A stretch of DNA of 64,000 bases from Nucisporomicrobium flavum (GTDB lineage: Bacteria; Actinomycetota; Actinomycetes; Mycobacteriales; Micromonosporaceae): positions 248,001-312,000 of the forward strand of contig NZ_JADMLH010000002.1 in assembly GCF_016464385.1 (NCBI RefSeq), given 5' to 3'. Position numbers and translations under genes: made by a program. The first letter of the stretch is position 1. Every line of letters begins with the position of its first letter. Shown here one piece after another: positions 23,364-33,120 of this stretch. The notes beneath the pieces are model-generated. The model was not told where the DNA came from. It did not search any database and saw only the letters and a list, made by a program, of their open reading frames with translations.

Positions 23364-26204
23364 ATGCTCGGTGTTGACCTGGGCACGTCGCACACGGTCG
23401 CCATGCTCCGCTGGCCGGACGGCCGGGTGCGCCCGCTGCTCTTCGACGGCCTCCCGCTGCTGCCCTCCGCCGTCCACCTGGACCGCGCCGGCCGCCTGCA
23501 CGTGGGCCGCGACGCGCTGCGCCTCGGGCACGCCGAACCCGCCCGCCTCGAGCCCCATCCGAAGCGGCACGTCGACGCGCCGGCGGTGCTCCTCGGTGAG
23601 TCCGAGGTTCCGGTGCCCGACCTGCTCGCGGCGCTGCTCGAGGCGGTCGCGCGGGAGGCGGTCGCGGCGGCCGGTCAGCTGCCGCCCGCCGTGGTCACGT
23701 ACCCGGCGGCCTGGGGTGCTCAGCGCCGCCAGGTGCTGACCGAGGCGCTGGCCCTCGCCGGCTGGCCGCCGTCCACACCGCTGGTGCCCGAGCCCGTCGC
23801 CGCGGCCCGGTATTTCGCCGAGGTGCTGCGCCGGCCGGTGCCGGTCGGGGCGGCGCTCGCCGTCTTCGACTTCGGCGGCGGCACCCTGGACGTCGCCGTG
23901 GTCCGCAACGAGGGCGCCGGCCCCGACGGCCGCGCCCGCTTCGAGGTGGCGGCCTCCGGCGGCCTGGACGACCTCGGCGGCCTCGACATCGACGCCGCCC
24001 TGGTGGCGCACCTCGGCACGGAGCTGGAGCGGTCGCACCCCGAGGCGTGGGCCGCGCTGCGGGAGCCGGTGACCCTCGCGCAGTGGCGCGCCCGGCGTCA
24101 GCTCTGGGACGACGTCCGCGGGGCGAAGGAGATGCTGTCGCGCGCCGGGGAGGCACCCGTGCCGGTGCCCGGCCTGGAGCACGCGCTGCGGTTGACGCGT
24201 GCCGAGCTGGAGATGGTGGCGGGCCCGCTGGTCCGGCGCGGGGTGGCCGAGGCGGAGGCGGTGGTCAAGGCGGCCGGGCTGGTGCCCGCCGATCTGGCCG
24301 GACTGTTCCTCGTCGGCGGCTCGTCGCGGGTTCCGCTCGTGGCGCGGCTGCTGCACAGCGAGCTGGGGGTCGCGCCGACCGTGATCGAGCAACCGGAGCT
24401 CCCGGTGGCCGAGGGTGCGATCCTCGCGGTGCCGGAGCAGCGGGACACCCCGGTCAGCCCGATGCAGGCGGCCGTCGTGCCGCCGCAGACCGACACGATG
24501 GCCCACCCCGGGCCCCCGCCGGCGGCCGGACCGGCCACCGAGCCCGCCGGCCCGCCGGTGACCGCGACCGAGGCAGCGCCGGCTCCGACGGCCGGGGCGG
24601 TTGCGACCGGCGCCGACGTGGCGGGCGAGGAGCCGCACTACGCCGAGCCCGTCGACCCGTGGGCCACCGGGGAAGCGGCCGCCCTCGCCGCTGCCGGCGG
24701 CGCACCCCTGATCCCGCCGGTCTCCGCCACGCCCGTCTCGCCGATGTCGACGCCCGCGCCGGGACCGGCGCCGGAGCAGCCGTGGCTCGCCTCGGCGCAC
24801 GGCCACCCGGTGCAATCCGATCCGGCGGGGGAGCGCCGGCTGCCGGCGTACCGGAGGAAAGGTCTGTGGATCCTCGCGGCGGCGACCGTTGTCGTTCTCG
24901 GGGTGGCCGCGACCGCCGTGGTGCTGCTGTGGCCGGGTACGCGGGCGCTGGACTACCGGCCGCTGAGCGAGCCGCGGCGCGTCCCGCCGCTCGTGCCGGT
25001 GACCTCGTATTTCTCCGCCGCGGGGCTGCGTGACGGGCGGGCCTACTTCGCCTCGGCCGACGACAAGGGGCAGCTGGGGGTGGTCGCCGCCGAGGCCGGC
25101 ACCGGCAAGAAGCTGTGGACCAGCGCGGATGCCGGCACGGCGAGCCGGTGGGAGTTCTTCTTCACGATGCCGCACGCGGTCGTCGCGATCACCGGCACCG
25201 ATTCCTCGACCGGCGACCGGCGCATGGTGATGCTCGACCCGGGCAGCGGCCGGAAGATGTGGGAGCGCTCGATCTCGTCGGACGACAACGTGCTCTTCGC
25301 CGGGGACATCGCCGTCCTGGTCGACCGGACCGAGAAGCGCGTGCTCGGGCTCAAGGTCCGCGACCGCGGGCGGACCGAGTGGGAGAAGCGGAACCCCACC
25401 ACGGAGTACGGCCTGGGCACCACCCGGGTCGTCACCGCCACCACGGCCGACGACTTCGCCGGGGCGGCGACCACCGGTGGGGTCCCGTTCGCCGGGCCGA
25501 CGGACGACGACGAGCGGCTCGTGCAGATCGGCGCGGACCGGTCCGCGCGGGTGCTGGACGCGCGCACCGGCGACGAGGTGGCCGGGCCGCGGCGCAGCGT
25601 GGCCGACCCGGACGACCCGATCGTGGCGCACAACGGGCGGCTGATCGTCGCCGAGTCCGGCACCGCGCGGCGCATCGTCGTGTACGACCTGGCGAAGCTC
25701 GGCGAGCCGAAGGTGCCGTACACGCTGCCGGACAACAGCCAGCTCGAGCATCTGACGGCGTGCGGCGACGACCGGGTCTGCTTCGTCCAGAAGACCGGGT
25801 ACGACGCCAAGACCGCCCAGGTCGTCGCGGTGGACGTCGCCGAGGGCGGAGTGACGTGGTCGCGGACGGTGCCGGACGCCGACGGCCTGGTGCCCGTGGG
25901 CGACGCGGTGCTCGCGTCGCAGAACACGTCACCCGGGCAGGTGACGCTGCTCGACGAGGACGGCAAGGTGGCGTGGACCCGGGCCGGTACGGCGGGCCGG
26001 CTGGACGGCGGCAACGTGCTGCTCTTCTCCAAGGCGCTGTCGACCTCCGCCGACGACCCTGCCCTCTCCGGGGTGCACGTGGGCGACGCCGCGGTGCCGC
26101 TGGGGTCGCTGGAGAACGTCCGGACCGCGTCCTGCGCCTGGGATCAGAAGAACCTGGCCTGCGCCGCCGAGGAGGACTTCGTCCTGCAGACCTTCGCATC
26201 CTGA
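23364..26204 (+). CDS. Hsp70-like ATPase fused through a TM segment to a beta-propeller
   Basis: A 946-residue protein. Residues 1-~365 are an Hsp70/actin-fold nucleotide-binding domain with phosphate-1 MLGVDLGTSHTVAML, phosphate-2 VFDFGGGTLDVAVV (~168) and adenosine motif LFLVGGSSRVPLVARLL (~313). No Hsp70 substrate-binding domain follows. Residues ~365-495 are a Pro/Ala-rich linker, ~500-527 one transmembrane helix (LWILAAATVVVLGVAATAVV), and the remainder a PQQ-like propeller predicted outside. A cytoplasmic ATPase would thus be joined to an external propeller. GAGGGG lies 7 bases before the ATG. Related to the propeller at 7623. Function unknown. Confidence 0.8.
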   Translation: MLGVDLGTSHTVAMLRWPDGRVRPLLFDGLPLLPSAVHLDRAGRLHVGRDALRLGHAEPARLEPHPKRHVDAPAVLLGESEVPVPDLLAALLEAVAREAVAAAGQLPPAVVTYPAAWGAQRRQVLTEALALAGWPPSTPLVPEPVAAARYFAEVLRRPVPVGAALAVFDFGGGTLDVAVVRNEGAGPDGRARFEVAASGGLDDLGGLDIDAALVAHLGTELERSHPEAWAALREPVTLAQWRARRQLWDDVRGAKEMLSRAGEAPVPVPGLEHALRLTRAELEMVAGPLVRRGVAEAEAVVKAAGLVPADLAGLFLVGGSSRVPLVARLLHSELGVAPTVIEQPELPVAEGAILAVPEQRDTPVSPMQAAVVPPQTDTMAHPGPPPAAGPATEPAGPPVTATEAAPAPTAGAVATGADVAGEEPHYAEPVDPWATGEAAALAAAGGAPLIPPVSATPVSPMSTPAPGPAPEQPWLASAHGHPVQSDPAGERRLPAYRRKGLWILAAATVVVLGVAATAVVLLWPGTRALDYRPLSEPRRVPPLVPVTSYFSAAGLRDGRAYFASADDKGQLGVVAAEAGTGKKLWTSADAGTASRWEFFFTMPHAVVAITGTDSSTGDRRMVMLDPGSGRKMWERSISSDDNVLFAGDIAVLVDRTEKRVLGLKVRDRGRTEWEKRNPTTEYGLGTTRVVTATTADDFAGAATTGGVPFAGPTDDDERLVQIGADRSARVLDARTGDEVAGPRRSVADPDDPIVAHNGRLIVAESGTARRIVVYDLAKLGEPKVPYTLPDNSQLEHLTACGDDRVCFVQKTGYDAKTAQVVAVDVAEGGVTWSRTVPDADGLVPVGDAVLASQNTSPGQVTLLDEDGKVAWTRAGTAGRLDGGNVLLFSKALSTSADDPALSGVHVGDAAVPLGSLENVRTASCAWDQKNLACAAEEDFVLQTFAS

Positions 26205-26213
26205 GCGACGAAA

Positions 26214-26244
26214 GACGGGCGGCCCCCGAGGGGAACCGCCCGTC
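26214..26244. terminator. Bidirectional hairpin between convergent genes
   Basis: GACGGGCGG (26214-26222) pairs with CCGCCCGTC (26236-26244), and the loop itself is C-rich then G-rich. It lies between the Hsp70-fusion stop and the msiK stop and can serve both. Confidence 0.65.
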
Positions 26245-26259
26245 CGCTGAAGCTGAACG

Positions 26260-27345
<1,086 letters not shown>

Positions 27346-27523
27346 GGTGAATCGACTTCCTTTCCACCGGCAGGAACGTGCCGGACGATCCGAGTGGGAG
27401 GAACAGCCATGTGGCGGACCACACGCCCCGCCACCGTAAATGTTTTTTCATGTTCTGCCAAGGTCGCGGCGCGGCAACGGGCGTTTCGGCCCGGATGGCG
27501 GGAGCCGGTATGCTCAGGCGCAC

Positions 27524-27600
27524 GCCCCTGTAGCTCAGTTGGCCAGAGCACCTGTCTTGTAAACAGGATGTCGTCGGTTCGATTCCGACCGGGGGCTCCA
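27524..27600 (+). tRNA. tRNA-Thr (anticodon UGU)
   Basis: A full cloverleaf can be folded: acceptor GCCCCTG/CGGGGGC, D arm GCTC/GAGC, anticodon stem CCTGT/ACAGG with loop CTTGTAA (anticodon TGT), T arm GTCGG/CCGAC with TTCGATT loop, discriminator T and encoded CCA at 27598-27600. TATGCT at 27509-27514 is a plausible -10 box. Confidence 0.97.
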
Positions 27601-27655
27601 CCTTCCCGGCGCCCCGGCGCGCTGAAAAGAATTCCCAACCCCTGAGGGTGTCGCC

Positions 27656-28093
27656 ATGCGTATCGAGCGCATCACCGACGCCGCGGCCGTCCAGCCGGCC
27701 GCGCACCTGTTCGACGGGCCGCCGCTCGCCGACGCGACGGCGAAGTTCCTCGCCGAGCCCGGTCACCATCTGCTGCTGGCGTACGAGGACGGGCGCCCGG
27801 TCGGGATGGTCACCGGCGTGGAGATGACCCACCCCGACAAGGGCACCGAGATGTTCCTGTACGAGCTGGGCGTCGCACCGTACGCACGGCTCAAGGGCGT
27901 GGGTACGGCCCTCGTCGAGGCGCTGGCCGCCATCGCCCGCGAGCGGGGGTGCTACGGCATGTGGGTGGCGACCGAGCGGGACAACGAGGCCGCGCAGCGC
28001 ACGTACCGCAAGGCCGGCGCGAACGAGGAGGAACCGTTCCTGCTGCTCTCCTGGGACGTGACTCAGGACCGGTCGGAGCCGGGCCAGACGTAG
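27656..28093 (+). CDS. GNAT acetyltransferase, AAC(3)-I-like
   Basis: A 145-residue single GNAT domain that transfers acetyl from acetyl-CoA. The acetyl-CoA pyrophosphate loop is ARLKGVGTALVEAL. The layout FLYELGVAPYARLKGVG and ATERDNEAAQRTYRKAG resembles the AAC(3)-I aminoglycoside acetyltransferase branch, but such chromosomal homologues often have other substrates and resistance is not claimed. The last 31 bases overlap the convergent MSMEG_6728-like gene. Confidence 0.8.
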   Translation: MRIERITDAAAVQPAAHLFDGPPLADATAKFLAEPGHHLLLAYEDGRPVGMVTGVEMTHPDKGTEMFLYELGVAPYARLKGVGTALVEALAAIARERGCYGMWVATERDNEAAQRTYRKAGANEEEPFLLLSWDVTQDRSEPGQT

Positions 28094-28527
28094 GGCAGGT
28101 CCGCCGGGATGTCGCCGAACAGCGGGCGGTAGAAGTCCGGGTCCTTGCGGACCAGGGCCGAGCGGTGGCTGAGGTGCAGGGCGTCGTCGCCCAGCCACGG
28201 GGGCAGCTCACCCGCGGCGGCGAGGTCGTCCTGTGCGCGGATCACGGTGAGACCGCGGGCCGCGGCGACGTCGGCGCGCATCGTCTCCGCCGTCGTGTCC
28301 GCCCGGCCGGTGGCGACCCAGACGCCGCACATGTCGAGGCCGTAGCGGACGAGCGCCTCCTCGTAGCCGGTCCACATCTTCACCGCGGGGTGGTGGCGCC
28401 AGCCGTACCCGGGCTGGATCAGGCCGCGCAGCACCTGGACGGTCTCGACGCGCTGCTTGCCCAGCCGCTTCTGGTCGAGCGCCCGCGCGCTGGCGACGAA
28501 GTCCGGGAAGGGCAGGAAGGTCTGCAT
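28063..28527 (-). CDS. MSMEG_6728-family protein
   Basis: A 154-residue protein beginning MQTFLPFPDFVASARALDQK, with RLGKQRVETVQVLRGL, GWRHHPAVKMW and LHLSHRSALVRKDPDFYRP. These are the conserved blocks of a small actinobacterial family that I recall being grouped with pyrimidine-dimer DNA glycosylase-like proteins. The function is not established; a nucleic-acid role is only suggested by that grouping. The 3' end overlaps the GNAT gene. Confidence 0.7.
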   Translation of the reverse strand: MQTFLPFPDFVASARALDQKRLGKQRVETVQVLRGLIQPGYGWRHHPAVKMWTGYEEALVRYGLDMCGVWVATGRADTTAETMRADVAAARGLTVIRAQDDLAAAGELPPWLGDDALHLSHRSALVRKDPDFYRPLFGDIPADLPYVWPGSDRS

Positions 28528-28592
28528 CAGGCAATGATCCGCCCGGCGGGGCGGTGGTCCGTGACCGGCCCATGGCGCGGGTACCGGCTGGC

Positions 28593-28598
28593 TACGAT
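28593..28598 (+). promoter_or_regulatory. -10 box of a probable leaderless transcript
   Basis: The hexamer at 28593-28598 (TACGAT) ends 6 bases before the ATG at 28605, and no ribosome-binding sequence lies between. Confidence 0.5.
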
Positions 28599-28604
28599 GC
28601 GGCC

Positions 28605-30407
28605 ATGGCCGTCGATCCCGCGCGCGACCCGTCCCGACGATCGTTCGTGTCCCGGCTGCGCGAGGGGCTTCCCCGCAACGGCGACAACCGGCCGCACTTC
28701 GTGATCTGCGGCGCCGACGCGCTCGTCTACACGCTCGCCGAGGAGCTGGCCAACGCCGGCCACCGGATCCGCCTGACCGTGGTGGTGCCGCCGCGGCTGC
28801 GCTCCGACGTGCCGGATCTCGCGGGGCTGCGCGGCGTACGCGTGGTCCGCGCCGACCGGCTCGACGAGAGCACCTTCCGCTCCGCAGGCCTGGCGGGTGC
28901 CGCGGCGCTCGCCCTGGTGATGCCCGACGACGTCGTCAACCTGCACGCGGCGCTGTGCGCGCAGGCGGTCGAGCCGGACCTGCGGCTGGTCATCCGGATG
29001 TTCAACTCCGGTCTCGGGTACGGCGTCCGCCGCCTGTTCGCCGACTGCGCCGTCCTCTCCGACGCTGCGATGGCCGCCCCCGCGTTCGTGGCCGCCTCGC
29101 TCGGTGAGGTCGCACCGACCCACGTACGCCTCCCCGGCCGCACGGTCTACGTCGCGCGCAGGGCCGACGTACACCCGGAGCATGTGGTCTGTGCCCTGAC
29201 CGCGGCGAACGGTGCCGGCCGGCTCGACGTCCTGCCCGCCGACCCCGCGCCGGACGCCGAGCGGCCGGCCGATCTGGTGCTCGCCGAGGCGACGGGCCGC
29301 CCGGCCGGTCAGGCGGTGGCCGCCCAGCGCCTGGTCCGGGCGCGCAAGCGGCGCCGGCACCCGTTCGTGACGTTCGGCCGCGCGCTGCGGGCGGCGCTGA
29401 GCCGGAAGCTCGGCATCGCCGTGATGATCACGCTGGTGGTGACCGCGATCGCCGGTACGGTCCTCGCCCACGCCGACAACGTCGACGGCTTCTGGAGGTC
29501 CATGTACGTCACGCTGCTCACCGCGGTCGGGTCCTCGGACGTGGAGGAGAACCGCAACGCGGTGGCGCAGGCCGCCCAGCTCATCCTCACGATCGCCGGG
29601 CTGGCCCTGCTGCCCCTGATCACCGCGGCGGTGGTCGAGGGGATGGTCAACGCCCGGCTGGCGCTGGCGCGGGGTGTCGTCACCAACCCGCACCAGGACC
29701 ACATCGTGCTGGTCGGGCTGGGCAGCGTGGGCACCCGCGTGTTGCGCCAGCTCACCGATCTGGGGCTGGAGGTCGTGGCCATCGACCGGCGGGCCGATGC
29801 GCGCGGCGCGAAGGTCGCCGAACAGCTGGGCGTACCGCTGATCGTGGGGGACGCCTCGCTGGAGGAGACGCTGCGGTCGGCGTCGATCGCGACCAGCAAG
29901 GCGCTGGTGGTGGTCTCCACCGACGACGTGACCAACCTGCAGGCCGCGCTGAACGCCCGGTCGGTCCGCCCCGACCTGCGCGTGGTGCTGCGCCTCTTCG
30001 ACGACGACTTCGCCCGCCGCGTGCAGGACGCCTTCAGCATCGACATCTCCCGCAGCGTGTCCCGGCTGGCCGCGCCCGCGTTCGCCGCCGCGATGCTGGA
30101 CCGTGACGTGCTCGCCACCATCCCCGTCGACCGGCACGCGCTGCTGGTCGCCGACGTCAGGATTCTGCCCGGTTCGCCGCTGGACGGCGCCCCGCTGGAG
30201 CGCGCCGACCGGCCGTTGAGCGTACGGGTCATCGGCCTGATCGCGGCCGGCTCGGAGTGGGTGGACTGGGCACCCGACCCGCGGCGCGTGCTCATCGCCG
30301 GTGACCGGGTCATGGCGGTCGCCCGGCGGGCCGGGCTGCGGGCGCTGACCGAGCAGGCCACCCCGCCGCCCGAGCCGATGCTGCTCGAGCCGGAGCAGAC
30401 GCCCTAG
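28605..30407 (+). CDS. Two-TM channel-like protein with N- and C-terminal TrkA-N (RCK) domains
   Basis: A 600-residue protein. An N-terminal Rossmann-like NAD-binding domain starts at HFVICGADALVYTLAEELANAG. Two membrane helices lie at ~266-290 (KLGIAVMITLVVTAIAGTVL) and ~320-345, with a pore-loop region FWRSMYVTLLTAVGSSDVEE between them that lacks a classic GYG filter. A second TrkA-N domain (DHIVLVGLGSVGTRVLRQL) begins near 365 with the GxGxxG nucleotide motif and a trailing TrkA-C-like part. This is the layout of ligand-gated ion-conducting proteins related to bacterial K+ channels and the CASTOR/POLLUX type. Ion selectivity cannot be read from the filter. Confidence 0.78.
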   Translation: MAVDPARDPSRRSFVSRLREGLPRNGDNRPHFVICGADALVYTLAEELANAGHRIRLTVVVPPRLRSDVPDLAGLRGVRVVRADRLDESTFRSAGLAGAAALALVMPDDVVNLHAALCAQAVEPDLRLVIRMFNSGLGYGVRRLFADCAVLSDAAMAAPAFVAASLGEVAPTHVRLPGRTVYVARRADVHPEHVVCALTAANGAGRLDVLPADPAPDAERPADLVLAEATGRPAGQAVAAQRLVRARKRRRHPFVTFGRALRAALSRKLGIAVMITLVVTAIAGTVLAHADNVDGFWRSMYVTLLTAVGSSDVEENRNAVAQAAQLILTIAGLALLPLITAAVVEGMVNARLALARGVVTNPHQDHIVLVGLGSVGTRVLRQLTDLGLEVVAIDRRADARGAKVAEQLGVPLIVGDASLEETLRSASIATSKALVVVSTDDVTNLQAALNARSVRPDLRVVLRLFDDDFARRVQDAFSIDISRSVSRLAAPAFAAAMLDRDVLATIPVDRHALLVADVRILPGSPLDGAPLERADRPLSVRVIGLIAAGSEWVDWAPDPRRVLIAGDRVMAVARRAGLRALTEQATPPPEPMLLEPEQTP

Positions 30408-31609
30408 ACCGCGCCCACCTCGACGCCCAGCACGGCCTGCTCGTCGGGCTTGTGGGCCAGCACGTCGGTCAAATAGGACTGCACGGCCGGGGCCATGCCG
30501 ACGTCGCGGCCGGCGCGCTCGGAGAGCAGCCACTTGTGCTGGATGATCTGCGAGAAGATCTCCTGCGGCTCGAGCTTGTGGCGCAGGTTGGCGGGGACCG
30601 CGCGGACGACCGGCTCGAAGACCTCGGTCAGCCAGCGGTGGGCGGCCTGCTGCTCGTCGACGAGGTCGCTCTCCGCCCGGTACGCGTCCAGGTCGTTGAG
30701 CAGCTGCCGGGCCTGGTTCTCCTCGGCGTCGAGCCCGGTCAGGCGCAGCAGCCGGCGCGTGTGGTAGCCCGCGTCCACGACCTTGGGGCGCACCCGGTAG
30801 CCGTCGTCCACCGTGGACATGGCCACCTCGGCGACGTCGAAGCCGAGATCGTTGAGGCGCCGGATGCGGCCCTCGATGTCGTGCCGGGCGTCGCGCGGGA
30901 CCTCCTGCTCGTACGTGACCTCGTGCCACAGCCGCTCGTAGCGCGCCACGATGTCGTCGACCACTGACTCCGGGTCGATGGCCTCGTGCAGCAGCTCGGC
31001 GGCCTGCAGGTCCAGGCATTCGCCGAAGATGTTGAGCCGCAGGATCTCGATGTCCTCGCTGCGCTGACCTTCGGAGAGCTTGGGGTGCAGGTTCCCGGTC
31101 TCGGCGTCCACGAGATACGCCGCGAAGGCGCCCGCGTCGCGGCGGAACAGCGTGTTGGACAGCGAGCAGTCGCCCCACGAGAAGCCGGTGAGGTGCATCC
31201 GCACGATCAGCGCGGCCAGCGCGTCGAGGAGCCGGTTCATCGTCTCGGGGCGCAGCACGTGCGAGAACAGCGCCCGGTACGGCAGCGAGAACTGCAGGTG
31301 CCGGGTGATCAGCACGGACTCCAGGGGCTCGCCGTCGGCGTCCGTACGGTCCGTGACGATCGCGACCGCCTTCACGGCCGGGAAGTCGATCCGCTCGAGC
31401 GCCCGGAGCAGGTCGTACTCCTTCTCGGCGATCCGTTCCCGGGTCTCCTTCAGGGCGTACACGGTGTCGTTGAGCTTGACGAACCGGACGATGTGCCGCG
31501 AGATGCCCTGCGGGAGCGCGACCAGGTGATCCGCGGGCCATTCCTCGAGCGGAACGTGCCACGGAAGGTCCAGCAGCGCGGGGTCGACAAGGGCGGAGGT
31601 GATGCGCAC
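30404..31609 (-). CDS. DUF4032 protein, kinase-like fold
   Basis: A 401-residue protein. The N-terminal half resembles lipopolysaccharide/protein kinase-like folds: a Lys after a hydrophobic strand (VRFVKLNDTVYALKE), a catalytic-loop-like SWGDCSLSNTLF, and VDAETG in the metal-binding position. The C-terminal half is the DUF4032 region. GTG 31609 (VRITSALVDPALLDLPW) was preferred because the conserved part begins there; an upstream start at 31651 would add 14 residues. Phosphotransfer activity is inference. The stop overlaps the convergent channel gene by 4 bases. Confidence 0.75.
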   Translation of the reverse strand: MRITSALVDPALLDLPWHVPLEEWPADHLVALPQGISRHIVRFVKLNDTVYALKETRERIAEKEYDLLRALERIDFPAVKAVAIVTDRTDADGEPLESVLITRHLQFSLPYRALFSHVLRPETMNRLLDALAALIVRMHLTGFSWGDCSLSNTLFRRDAGAFAAYLVDAETGNLHPKLSEGQRSEDIEILRLNIFGECLDLQAAELLHEAIDPESVVDDIVARYERLWHEVTYEQEVPRDARHDIEGRIRRLNDLGFDVAEVAMSTVDDGYRVRPKVVDAGYHTRRLLRLTGLDAEENQARQLLNDLDAYRAESDLVDEQQAAHRWLTEVFEPVVRAVPANLRHKLEPQEIFSQIIQHKWLLSERAGRDVGMAPAVQSYLTDVLAHKPDEQAVLGVEVGAV

Positions 31610-31725
31610 GAAGCCAGTGTGCACGCTCCGGGCGGCGCGTCGCTGCCGCACGTGGCTCGTTACACAGAAGCGAGATCGCCCGATTGTTGCTTATGTCGGC
31701 GATGTGACGCGAGGGGCGGGAGTGG

Positions 31726-33090
31726 ATGTTGCGACGTACGGTGAGCATCGTGGCCGGGGCCTGCGCCGCCCTGGCACTGGCCGGGTCGGCCGGTGCGGTG
31801 GCGTGGCGGTCGAGCGGCGACGAGGGCCGCACGGTCGGCACCTGGCACGACGCCGCGAGCCCGGAGCGCACCCCCGTCGCCGTCCAGCGGTCCACCGCGG
31901 AAAAGGCGGAAAGGGCTGAGAAGAAGCCGGCCGCGCCGCTTGCGGAGCAGACCCGGGCCACGGTCAAGGGCGCGGCGACCACCGAGTCGGCCACCCGGCC
32001 CGCCGAGGACGGCCGCCAGAAGGTCGGCGAGCTGCTCGGCATCGACAAGCTGCTCGGGTACGGGTCCCCCGAACGCCAGGTGTTCCGCTACCCCGGCGCG
32101 TCGTACGTGAAGCTGCACTTCGGCCGCATGACGATGCTGCCCGGCGACTACCTGACCGTCTCGGACGCCACGGGCCAGGAGTCCTACCGGTACGACGCCC
32201 CGAAGCTGCTCGACCCGGCCGCCCGTTCCGACCGGTGGGCCATGTCGATCACCGGTGACACGGCCGTGCTGGAGCTGCACCGCGGCGGCGGTGTGGTCGG
32301 GTCGCTGCTCGGCCGGTTGGGCGTCCGCGTGGACAAGGTCGCCAAGGGCTTCACGAAGGACGAGCAGGGGCGGGCGCCCGAGGACCAGCTGCGCAACCCG
32401 CACCGTACGGGCCGCGAGGAGTCGGTCTGCGGCAGCGACGAGAGCCGCGACGCCGTCTGCTACCGGTCGTCGGACCCGGTCGCGTACACCCGCTCCAAGG
32501 CGGTCGCCCGGCTGCTGATCAACGGCACCGAGCTCTGCACCGGCTGGCGCCTCGGCACGAAGAACCGCATGCTCACCAACAACCACTGCTTCAGCACCTC
32601 GGCCGACGCGTACGAGACCGAGGTGTGGTTCAACTATCAGTGCGTGCGGTGCGGCGGCTACGACGTGTTCAAGCCGACCAAGGTGTGGGGTTACAAGGTC
32701 CTCTCCACCAGCCACGTGTACGACTACACGCTCTTCACCGTCGAGAACTTCGCGGCGGTGCAGAAGTTCGGCAACCTGGCGCTGGACACCGCCCGCCCGG
32801 CCCGCGGCCAGGAGCTGTACGTCCCGCAGCACCCGGCCGGCGAGCCCACGCGGATCGCCGGGCGCCTCGGCGAGAAGGCCGGTACCTGCTCGGTGACCGA
32901 CAACGCCTACGACGGGTACGGGCAGAACTCCGACGTCGCGTATTACTGCGACACCGAGGGCGGCTCGAGCGGCAGCCCGGTGCTGTCCCGCAAGACCGAC
33001 AAGGTGGTGGCGCTGCACCACTTCGGCGGCTGCCCCAACTCCGGTGTCCGCGCCGACCTGCTGTACGCGCGGCTCAGGACGTACCTGTAG
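31726..33090 (+). CDS. Secreted trypsin-like serine protease
   Basis: A 454-residue protein with a Sec signal peptide (residues 1-25, cleavage near AGSAGAVA). After a charged low-complexity stretch and a beta-rich N-terminal domain, a trypsin-fold peptidase domain starts near residue 250. Catalytic triad: His287 (LTNNHC), Asp333 (VYDYTLFTV) and Ser417 (GGSSGSPV). Several Cys pairs (VCGSDES/AVC, ELC/NHC, CVRC) point to disulfides. The architecture resembles glutamyl-endopeptidase/V8-like secreted proteases of actinomycetes. GGGAG precedes the ATG. Confidence 0.85.
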   Translation: MLRRTVSIVAGACAALALAGSAGAVAWRSSGDEGRTVGTWHDAASPERTPVAVQRSTAEKAERAEKKPAAPLAEQTRATVKGAATTESATRPAEDGRQKVGELLGIDKLLGYGSPERQVFRYPGASYVKLHFGRMTMLPGDYLTVSDATGQESYRYDAPKLLDPAARSDRWAMSITGDTAVLELHRGGGVVGSLLGRLGVRVDKVAKGFTKDEQGRAPEDQLRNPHRTGREESVCGSDESRDAVCYRSSDPVAYTRSKAVARLLINGTELCTGWRLGTKNRMLTNNHCFSTSADAYETEVWFNYQCVRCGGYDVFKPTKVWGYKVLSTSHVYDYTLFTVENFAAVQKFGNLALDTARPARGQELYVPQHPAGEPTRIAGRLGEKAGTCSVTDNAYDGYGQNSDVAYYCDTEGGSSGSPVLSRKTDKVVALHHFGGCPNSGVRADLLYARLRTYL

Positions 33091-33107
33091 GGCTTTCCCG
33101 GCGACGG

Positions 33108-33113
33108 TAGCGT
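33108..33113 (+). promoter_or_regulatory. -10 box of a probable leaderless transcript
   Basis: TAGCGT ends 7 bases before the ATG at 33121, supporting that start over a GTG at 33112. Confidence 0.45.
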
Positions 33114-33120
33114 GGGGCGC

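Noticed and set aside
27656-28093. Acquired aminoglycoside resistance gene
   Set aside because: AAC(3)-I-like layout but with codon use like its neighbours, no mobile element and only partial motif agreement.
28527-32048. A minus-strand frame of over 1170 codons across the channel gene and DUF4032
   Set aside because: Reading-frame shadow; it crosses two genes that have recognisable domains in other frames.
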